A stretch of 9,874 nt of DNA from CAYUIS01 sp964444825 (GTDB taxonomy: Bacteria; Chloroflexota; Anaerolineae; B4-G1). Shown here in pieces: positions 1 to 5,920 of this stretch. The position numbers were made by a program, and so were the translations under genes. The stretch spans positions 1-9,874 of the forward strand of contig CAYUIS010000166.1 in assembly GCA_964444825.1 (NCBI GenBank), given 5' to 3'. The first letter of the stretch is position 1, and each line of letters opens with the position of its first letter. The notes below the pieces were generated by a model. The model searched no databases and was not told the DNA's origin. It was given only the letters and a program-made list of their open reading frames with translations.

Positions 1-68
1 CTACTACTTGTTACGGCCTTCTCCTTGTGCCTTTGGGTCAAATTCAGAATTGCTGGGGAACAGTCCTG

Positions 69-92
69 CCTTGCGATTTTCATCGGCCAAGG
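69..92 (-). other. Hairpin with GAAA loop just after the lipoprotein stop codon
   Basis: Two nucleotides after the TAA (97-95) the transcript can fold as CCTTG, GC bulge, CGAT, GAAA loop, ATCG, CAAGG. The GNRA-type tetraloop makes the short stem stable. No T-tract follows, so it is not a standard intrinsic terminator; it may be a 3' stabilising structure or a weak terminator. The remaining bases 1-68 show no gene. Confidence 0.45.
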
Positions 93-94
93 GG

Positions 95-3000
95 TTATGG
101 AGACGCATCCAACCTGCCCAAGAAGGCAAAGGGAGCTAGTGGCTCGCCCACACCCACCGCCGGCAATTCGACAACGGTGCTATAGCCCCCAGGCCCATCC
201 TCTTGCGATGCGTGTACTAGCACCAGTTGGTCTCTACCGATCCAGCCTCCGATCTCCGGCGCAGTGGCTTCTGCATCTCCATATACTGTCAGGGGTTCAC
301 CGTCGGGCAGGCTCAGGACACGGATCAAAAAGATCGATCCCCCGGTCTGCGTCGCCCATTCCCTCCACGCCATCCAAGCACCACCCGGTGAGAAGGAAAA
401 GTCGCCTGCGACCGTCGCTCCCTCGGCCGAGTCAATGATTCGCTCAGTGCCGTCCACTAACAAGCTGAGTTTCAGGAACACCCCTTCATTGGGCCGTTCC
501 TGGATCTCGGACTGAACGAGCCACGTGCCATCAGGGTTGACCATGCCATCGTGAACAGTGCCTAGATCGCCAACTTGCGTCGCTTCGCCAGTCCCTATGT
601 CGAGGATCAGGATACCAGGGTTGTAGTCGAAATAAGCCCACGCAGTCCCGTACTTGGGCCGTGACAAGTATACGGCACCTCCGTCTGCGCGCCAATCCAA
701 CAAACGCATATCCCGATAGTCTGGTCCAGCTTCAGTGTAGCTCCACACCTCGCGCGGACTGCGCCCTTGATCGTCGGTGAGCATCACTCGGAACTGGATT
801 TTCGCTGTGCCGCTGATTATGTCAGACCACTGCGGGGTCCCATCGTCGCATAACCATACCAGACGTCCGCCATCAGGGCTCAATAGTGGTGGGTGACATC
901 CGGCCAGGTCGTCAGATACGAAAAGCGACACGGTGCCGGTCCGATCAGCATATGCCTTGTTATAGTAGACTCGGTTGCTGCCAACCTGAAACTGCGTGTC
1001 CCGTTCGGCTCCCTTTGCTGGCACCACAACATCGGACCCATCCTGACCAACAAAGTGGAGTAAGGGCAGACTGTCCGTGTATTCGACCAAGGCCATCTCA
1101 GGACCAGTCGGTCCGCTCAACCCCTGGGGAGACCATCGTATGTTGCCCAAGGGGCCTGCGAGGAGCAATACGGGTTCACCGTCTTCGGCTGGGAACCAAT
1201 ACAGGTGCTCGTCATATGCCCACCCCAACCCAACAAGGAATCCACTCCTATCTGGCGACCACTCCAACGTCGTCCACTCCAGCTCTGGTATTGCAAACCG
1301 CCATCGGACTGATGTTTTCTCCTCAGCTTCCTCTTCCTCGGAGATGTTTACCTCTATGATCTCATTCCCGGCTGCGAGGAGTAGCGAGTCTCCAGATGGG
1401 ACCCACGCTAGCCTGATGGACTCAAAGTCTATCCCCTCCAATTGCAGAATGGGCCTCCAATCTGCGAGTCCCACACCCCGCTTTCCGCCGGCCGGCAGTT
1501 CACCCACATACAAAGCAACCAGCCCCTGTGCTGAACGCGGACCCCCAGTCAACACGGCCAGGTGAGAACCGTGAGGGGACCAGGTAAACTTGACTCGCGG
1601 CGACTCCAATCCGTTAAAAGTCTCCAGAATCCCAAAACCACTTACCGGCTCGGTCAGAGAGGGCGCGACCAGCCCGATCCATACCGAAACCTCATTGGCT
1701 ACGTGATAGGCGATCCAGTCACCTCGCGGCGACCACTCAGGATCCGGAAGAACCACCGGCGCCTCGGCCCCTTCCGGAGGAATGACAAGGGGGCGCTCCT
1801 GGCGCTCGGAGAAGTCATAGACCACCAGGTTTCCGCCCTTTTCATATGCTATCCTATCACCGGTGGGCGACCAAGTTCCAGTGGGCACGCCAGGGAACGG
1901 TTCTGTCTGTCCAGTTTGAGGATCAAGAAGGACTGGAGACTGGCCGCGGACAGTGTAGACCAGGCGGTTGTCAGGAGTCCAGCGCAGCCATACGAGATCA
2001 GCGTCTGGCTCCAGCGAGAACGCTCGCAGCGTCTCCGTCATGGAATCATAGATCCCGAGGCTGTTCTCCTGACAGTCCTCCTCAAGACTTGGCTTGGCCC
2101 ACCACGCGAGCAGCGTACCATCTAGGGACCAGCGAATGTCTCGCACGTGCTTCGCGTCCAAAGAATGGGCACTGTGGTCTTGCCAGAGCCAGAGGTTGCC
2201 CCGCATCGTATAGGCGAAGGTACCAGATGGACCATCGAAAGCATAAGGTTGAAAGGTTGTTCCATCCCAGCGGAAGGCCCGCTCACCACTCATCTCTTCG
2301 AGTTCACCAGGATTATCCGCCACATCAGATGGCTCCAGTGGATGGAAGGTCGTCTGCTCCTGAAGCACGATTTCGTCAAGCCCGTCTCCGTCAATGTCCG
2401 CCCATCGCCACTCTGCTCGGTGGTTTTCATAGTAAGGATGGGGGACATCCTGGCTCTCTGCCATCGTATTGTCGCGTATGGTTTCTGCACGCCAGATGCG
2501 GGCCATAGTATATCCATCCCAACGGTAGAGAGCATCGGTTGCAGTCGTCGAACCCCACTGCGTTCTGACGTAGTGGCTCAAGAGTTCCTGTTGACCGTCA
2601 TTGTCAAAATCAACCAGATCGGGAGAAAGATAGAAGGATGGTGGTGCGTCGAAGCCGGACCCCAACCACTCAGAAGCGCCCAGCAACTGCCAGGACTCCT
2701 CGCCCGCACGTCCGATTACTACCCATCGGACATCATCATCGTCACCGATATTGCCTACGAGTGCCAGTTGCTCGTCCATCCCAGCACCAGTAAAGCTGCC
2801 ACTCCTGACGTGGGCAACCCAATGCTCACTACTACCCTGTTCCAGGATGGCACTCACAATGCCCTGTTCGTCGGGTAGAGAGACACTCGCGTCGCTCGGC
2901 CCTGGAACAGCGGTGGGCAGACAATTCAAGCCGGATGTGGGTGTCGATGCTATTGTTATCGATTGCTCCCCAACGTCAGCAGGTGTCGAGGTGCTGGTAC

Positions 3001-3181
3001 CGGAGGTTGGTGGGAGAGGAGCAGAGACCGAGTCTTGCGGCGCACTACAAGCCTGTGCTGACAGCATGAGAGCCAGCACAACTAGCCAGAGAAGCAAGCG
3101 GCAGTCAAGAGTCAGCGCCACACTGCTCACTGCTCTGCGCATAGTGGGTGCGGCATGAAGGCGAGGATGGCCACTAAGCAT
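95..3181 (-). CDS. Large secreted lipoprotein with DxDxDG loops and a TolB/WD40-like beta-propeller, function unknown
   Basis: The predicted protein has 1028 residues. It starts with a signal peptide whose hydrophobic core is LLLWLVVLALMLSA, ending in a lipobox-like SAQAC with Cys45 as the likely lipidation site. A Ser/Thr/Pro-rich tether follows (about 46-95). Residues 100-315 hold two calcium-type loops, DFDNDGQQE (191-199) and DIDGDGLDE (262-270), as in FG-GAP/VCBS repeats. Residues 320-1000 carry about 12 propeller repeats of the W-S-P-x-G-x-x-I/L-A-Y type, for example at 437, 483, 534, 593, 641, 683 and 930. An acidic run, SEEEEAEE, lies at 614-621. ATG 3181 overlaps the amidohydrolase stop (ATGCTTAG). 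ATG 3142 gives a tidier signal peptide beginning MRRAVSS. Neither start has a clear ribosome-binding site, so translational coupling is plausible. Composition looks less G+C-rich than the transporter genes. No catalytic motif is recognised; substrate or partner unknown. Confidence 0.85.
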   Translation of the reverse strand: MLSGHPRLHAAPTMRRAVSSVALTLDCRLLLWLVVLALMLSAQACSAPQDSVSAPLPPTSGTSTSTPADVGEQSITIASTPTSGLNCLPTAVPGPSDASVSLPDEQGIVSAILEQGSSEHWVAHVRSGSFTGAGMDEQLALVGNIGDDDDVRWVVIGRAGEESWQLLGASEWLGSGFDAPPSFYLSPDLVDFDNDGQQELLSHYVRTQWGSTTATDALYRWDGYTMARIWRAETIRDNTMAESQDVPHPYYENHRAEWRWADIDGDGLDEIVLQEQTTFHPLEPSDVADNPGELEEMSGERAFRWDGTTFQPYAFDGPSGTFAYTMRGNLWLWQDHSAHSLDAKHVRDIRWSLDGTLLAWWAKPSLEEDCQENSLGIYDSMTETLRAFSLEPDADLVWLRWTPDNRLVYTVRGQSPVLLDPQTGQTEPFPGVPTGTWSPTGDRIAYEKGGNLVVYDFSERQERPLVIPPEGAEAPVVLPDPEWSPRGDWIAYHVANEVSVWIGLVAPSLTEPVSGFGILETFNGLESPRVKFTWSPHGSHLAVLTGGPRSAQGLVALYVGELPAGGKRGVGLADWRPILQLEGIDFESIRLAWVPSGDSLLLAAGNEIIEVNISEEEEAEEKTSVRWRFAIPELEWTTLEWSPDRSGFLVGLGWAYDEHLYWFPAEDGEPVLLLAGPLGNIRWSPQGLSGPTGPEMALVEYTDSLPLLHFVGQDGSDVVVPAKGAERDTQFQVGSNRVYYNKAYADRTGTVSLFVSDDLAGCHPPLLSPDGGRLVWLCDDGTPQWSDIISGTAKIQFRVMLTDDQGRSPREVWSYTEAGPDYRDMRLLDWRADGGAVYLSRPKYGTAWAYFDYNPGILILDIGTGEATQVGDLGTVHDGMVNPDGTWLVQSEIQERPNEGVFLKLSLLVDGTERIIDSAEGATVAGDFSFSPGGAWMAWREWATQTGGSIFLIRVLSLPDGEPLTVYGDAEATAPEIGGWIGRDQLVLVHASQEDGPGGYSTVVELPAVGVGEPLAPFAFLGRLDASP

Positions 3182-4535
3182 AGTAGTGACGCATCTGGCG
3201 CATTGGGGTGCCGACCATACGAAAAGCGCGTGACTCAGCTTCGTAGTAGATACGCTCCTCGTCGAGGGTCAGGAGTTCGCCGTCACGCAGCAGCAGATGT
3301 CCGTTTACAAAAACGTGACTCACATCAGAGGGATGGGCGGCATATACGATACCTGCAGGCAGGTCGTGTCGCGGGATCCAATGGGGCGCCGTCGTATCGA
3401 TGAGGATCAGGTCGGCCGGGCGGCCCGGGGCCAGCACCCCGCTGCCGTTCCCATTCCCGGCGAAACCGAGGGCCGTGGCCGGGGCCTGGGTTGCCAATCG
3501 CAGCAGGTCCGTGCGCGGCAGCGCCTCCGGGTCCTGCTGGATGTGCTTTTGCGCCAGCCCCATAATGCGCATCCCCTCCAGCATATTCAGGTCGCTGTTG
3601 GAGGCAGGGCCATCGGTGCCCAGCGCAAGGTTGACGCCGTGCGCCAGCATTCGCGCGACCGGTGGCATCTCCATCGCCAGCTTTTGGTAGGTCTTGGGCG
3701 TGTGGACCACCCACGTCCCCTTCTCCGCCAGCAGCGCCAGGTCGTCGTCTGTGACCACGTTGCAGTGAGCCACCAGCGTCGGCTCCGGTAGGTCGAACAG
3801 CCCCAGCGAGGCCGCGTGAGCCACCTGCGTCGTGCCGTACGTGGCGATCGAGTTATCCATTTGCTCGCGAGTCTCGCTCAGGTGAAAGTGCATCCCCACC
3901 CCAACCCGGTGGGCTTCCTCCGCGAAACGGTGCAAGACCTCGGGCGGGTCCATAAAGAGCGAGTGCGGCCCCATCGCCGTGCGGATGCGTCCATCGGCCG
4001 CACCTCGCCACCGCTCCACAAAAGCCACAGTCTCCTCAAAGGTCGTCTGCCCTAGCTCCTGCTCGGTTCCGATGCCAAAGTGGCACCAGGCCAGAAGGGC
4101 CTTCATCCCGCTCTTCTCTACCGCACGAGCAACCTGATCCATCCAGAAATAGTGGTCTGCAAAGCCAACCACTCCGCACCGGATCATCTCGCAGCAGGCC
4201 AAAGCCGCACCCCAGTAGACATCCTCCTCCTCCAGCGCTGACTCGGCCACCCAGATCTTCTCATTGAGCCAGCGCTCGAAGGACAGATCCTCGGCCCAAC
4301 CCCGCTCCAGCGTCATCGCCGCATGGGTGTGGGCGTTGAAGAAGGCCGGGAGCGCCACGCACTCCCGGCCTTCGATCACCTCGATAGGTTCAGAAACCTG
4401 GTTTTTGGCAAAAACCAGGTTTCTTCCGACACCTATGATGGTCCCACCCTCGATGGCGATATCCACATCGTGCAGTATCTGGTCATCGTCATCGAGCGTG
4501 ATGGCGGTTACGTTTCGGATGAGAATGCTGGTCAC
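3174..4535 (-). CDS. Metal-dependent amidohydrolase of the MTA/SAH-deaminase (MtaD-like) clan, substrate uncertain
   Basis: This 453-residue cytoplasmic hydrolase probably deaminates an amino-purine or similar imported compound. Metal and catalytic residues are complete: His69 and His71 in FFNAHTHAAMTLERGWAEDL, His218 and Glu221 in HFHLSE, His257 in VAHCN and Asp308 in LGTDGPASN. Glu87 in SFERWL matches the ribose-contacting Glu of TM0936 (from memory). The two arginines that bind the SAH carboxylate there seem absent: LLAWCHFG and the GQTTFEE region lie where LLTRGLVD and GGRLEE would be. HTPKTYQKLAM replaces HNPASNLKLG, so this looks like a sister subfamily and SAH is doubtful. GTG 4535 is the only reasonable start because an in-frame TAG lies one codon upstream (4541-4539); no Shine-Dalgarno is visible and the GTG sits in a heptad repeat. 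Residues 38-48 are encoded by a palindromic element. It is 75 nt after the permease gene and overlaps the next gene by 8 nt. Confidence 0.9.
   Translation of the reverse strand: MTSILIRNVTAITLDDDDQILHDVDIAIEGGTIIGVGRNLVFAKNQVSEPIEVIEGRECVALPAFFNAHTHAAMTLERGWAEDLSFERWLNEKIWVAESALEEEDVYWGAALACCEMIRCGVVGFADHYFWMDQVARAVEKSGMKALLAWCHFGIGTEQELGQTTFEETVAFVERWRGAADGRIRTAMGPHSLFMDPPEVLHRFAEEAHRVGVGMHFHLSETREQMDNSIATYGTTQVAHAASLGLFDLPEPTLVAHCNVVTDDDLALLAEKGTWVVHTPKTYQKLAMEMPPVARMLAHGVNLALGTDGPASNSDLNMLEGMRIMGLAQKHIQQDPEALPRTDLLRLATQAPATALGFAGNGNGSGVLAPGRPADLILIDTTAPHWIPRHDLPAGIVYAAHPSDVSHVFVNGHLLLRDGELLTLDEERIYYEAESRAFRMVGTPMRQMRHYYA
4392..4424. repeat. 33-bp palindromic element inside the amidohydrolase gene
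   Basis: AGAAACCTGGTTTTT (4392-4406) is followed by GGC and then its exact 15-nt reverse complement (4410-4424). The element is exactly 11 codons long, in frame with the gene, contains no stop and encodes residues 38-48 (RNLVFAKNQVS), before the metal-binding HTH motif. Similar GAAACC...GGTTTC palindromes are, from memory, dispersed repeats in cyanobacteria and Chloroflexota. Confidence 0.85.
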
Positions 4536-4605
4536 TGGCTACTCGGTATTGGGTACCAGGCATCAGGGGTCAGGTATCCGTCATGCCCCCCGATCCCTGA
4601 TTCCT
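4530..4605 (-). repeat. Degenerate 7-bp tandem repeats filling the permease-amidohydrolase gap
   Basis: Read on the minus strand, 4578-4530 splits into seven consecutive heptads of approximate consensus RRTRCCY, beginning GATACCT, GACCCCT, GATGCCT and ending AGTAGCC, AGTGACC. Two more units, GATCCCT and GATTCCT, lie in the opposite orientation at 4592-4605, so the ends can pair (ATCAGGGATC with GACCCCTGAT, 9 of 10). The last heptad contains the GTG start codon of the amidohydrolase. No promoter, T-tract or Shine-Dalgarno is visible in the gap. Confidence 0.7.
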
Positions 4606-4610
4606 GCTCA

Positions 4611-5909
4611 CTACTGCTTTTCATACGGCTGCCCATCGGCCGCGGGTGGAATCGCCTCGCCCACCACGCCGGCAAGGACGATGATCGTCACCAGGTAGGG
4701 TGCCATCACCAGGAACTGGGAAGGAATTGGCACCTCCAGAATGGCCAGCTTGGTCCGCAGCGTATCGGCAAAGCCAAAGATGAGGGCCGACCCGAAAGCA
4801 CCGAAGGGCATCCACTTGCCGAAAATCATCGCTGCCAGGCCAATGTATCCCTTGCCAGCCGTCATCAACTCGTCAAAGCGCCCCACCGACCCAAGGGTCA
4901 GGAACCCCCCACCCAGGCCTGCCACCATGCCCCCCAGGATCACGTTGACGTAGCGGGTCACAAACACATTGATCCCCAACGTGTCGGCCGCGCGGGGGTG
5001 CTCCCCCACCGCCCGCGTGCGCAGCCCCCAGCGGGTATAGAAGAGCATCACGTGGGATGCCGCCAGAAGGATAAGCAGAAGATAGACCAGAGCATTCTGC
5101 TCGAAAAAGACTGGCCCGATTACGGGGATCCTGGACAGGAGAGGAATAGCCACACGCGGGAAAATCCCGGGATTGTTCAATTCCTGGAACTCGTACAGGA
5201 TGCGGGCGCTGAGGAAACTGGTCAGACCCACCGCCAGGATGGTGATGGCGGTACCGGCGATGATCTGGTCCACCTTAAAATGAACCGCCAACACGGCCAG
5301 TAGCAGCCCCAGGAGCCCTCCCACGACCAACGCGCTGAGCAGGCCAAAGGTCAAGGCCATCCAGGGTGGCCACCCCCATATGTTCGCCGCCAGGCTCCCT
5401 GTCACCGTGGAGAAAAAGGCGCCACCCAGCATCATACCCTCGATGCCGATGTTGATCACCGCGCAGCGCTCACACAGCACCCCCGAGAGCCCAGCCAGGG
5501 CGATGGGCACGGCCCGCAGGAGGGCGCTTCCAAGCAGGCCGGTCAGGTTCAGCGAGCGACCACGGGCCGCCCAGACGAGAAAGGCCAGCACAAACAGCCC
5601 CGCCACCACGCTCAGAGCCAGGTTGACCCGTCGAAAACCCCGCGCCAGTTGCCACCCCCCTATGAAAACGCATAGAACGACCAACGCATACAGCGTTGCC
5701 GCGCTGGGAGCAGGCACGTCTGGCACTGGTACCGCGTTCGATCTCGCCGGATTGAGCACAAAAGTCGATACTTGGTCCCCCGTGGCAGTGCGGGCAAAGA
5801 GCAGGAAGATCAACAGCCCTGTTCCCAGGAAGACCAATCCGAAGGTGCGCGCTCGCCGGATAGAGATGCCACCTCGTGCTCCACTCTGTTCCCGTACTGT
5901 ACTACTCAC
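4611..5909 (-). CDS. Nucleoside-type ABC transporter second permease (NupQ/YufQ family) with an extended N-terminus
   Basis: This inner-membrane protein should pair with the permease half of the upstream fusion protein to form the translocation channel. I prefer the GTG start at 5909 (432 residues) because AGGGAGGTG lies just upstream and directly follows the previous gene's TAG stop. A TTG at 5936 would add 9 residues but has no ribosome-binding site. Family marks are CERCAVINIGIEGMM at about 146-160, the conserved membrane entry, and VGEHPRAADTLGIN at about 301-314, the cytoplasmic coupling loop that matches AVGANPRAARTAGI in the partner. About 8-10 membrane segments are visible. The first 115 or so residues add a segment at about 22-40, a Pro/Ala-rich extracytoplasmic loop and two more segments at about 72-91 and 96-114, making it roughly 100 residues longer than the compact family members I remember. 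The last residues are soluble (DGQPYEKQ). Family assignment is firm. Confidence 0.93.
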   Translation of the reverse strand: MSSTVREQSGARGGISIRRARTFGLVFLGTGLLIFLLFARTATGDQVSTFVLNPARSNAVPVPDVPAPSAATLYALVVLCVFIGGWQLARGFRRVNLALSVVAGLFVLAFLVWAARGRSLNLTGLLGSALLRAVPIALAGLSGVLCERCAVINIGIEGMMLGGAFFSTVTGSLAANIWGWPPWMALTFGLLSALVVGGLLGLLLAVLAVHFKVDQIIAGTAITILAVGLTSFLSARILYEFQELNNPGIFPRVAIPLLSRIPVIGPVFFEQNALVYLLLILLAASHVMLFYTRWGLRTRAVGEHPRAADTLGINVFVTRYVNVILGGMVAGLGGGFLTLGSVGRFDELMTAGKGYIGLAAMIFGKWMPFGAFGSALIFGFADTLRTKLAILEVPIPSQFLVMAPYLVTIIVLAGVVGEAIPPAADGQPYEKQ

Positions 5910-5914
5910 ATCCC

Positions 5915-5920
5915 ACCTCC
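5915..5920 (-). promoter_or_regulatory. Shine-Dalgarno GGAGGT that decides the second permease start
   Basis: GGAGGT directly follows the TAG stop of the fusion gene (5923-5921) and is 5 nt before GTG 5909. The ATG at 5912-5910 is followed at once by TGA and is not usable. This favours GTG 5909 over the upstream TTG at 5936. Confidence 0.75.

Noticed and set aside
1..68. Start of another minus-strand gene after a CTCCTT (AAGGAG) at 21-26
   Set aside because: No ATG, GTG or TTG follows at usable spacing before the window ends, so a gene cannot be supported.
4323..5303. Plus-strand open frame (326 codons) antisense to the permease and amidohydrolase
   Set aside because: It crosses two recognised minus-strand genes, is rich in Gln/His/Arg, and begins without a ribosome-binding site.
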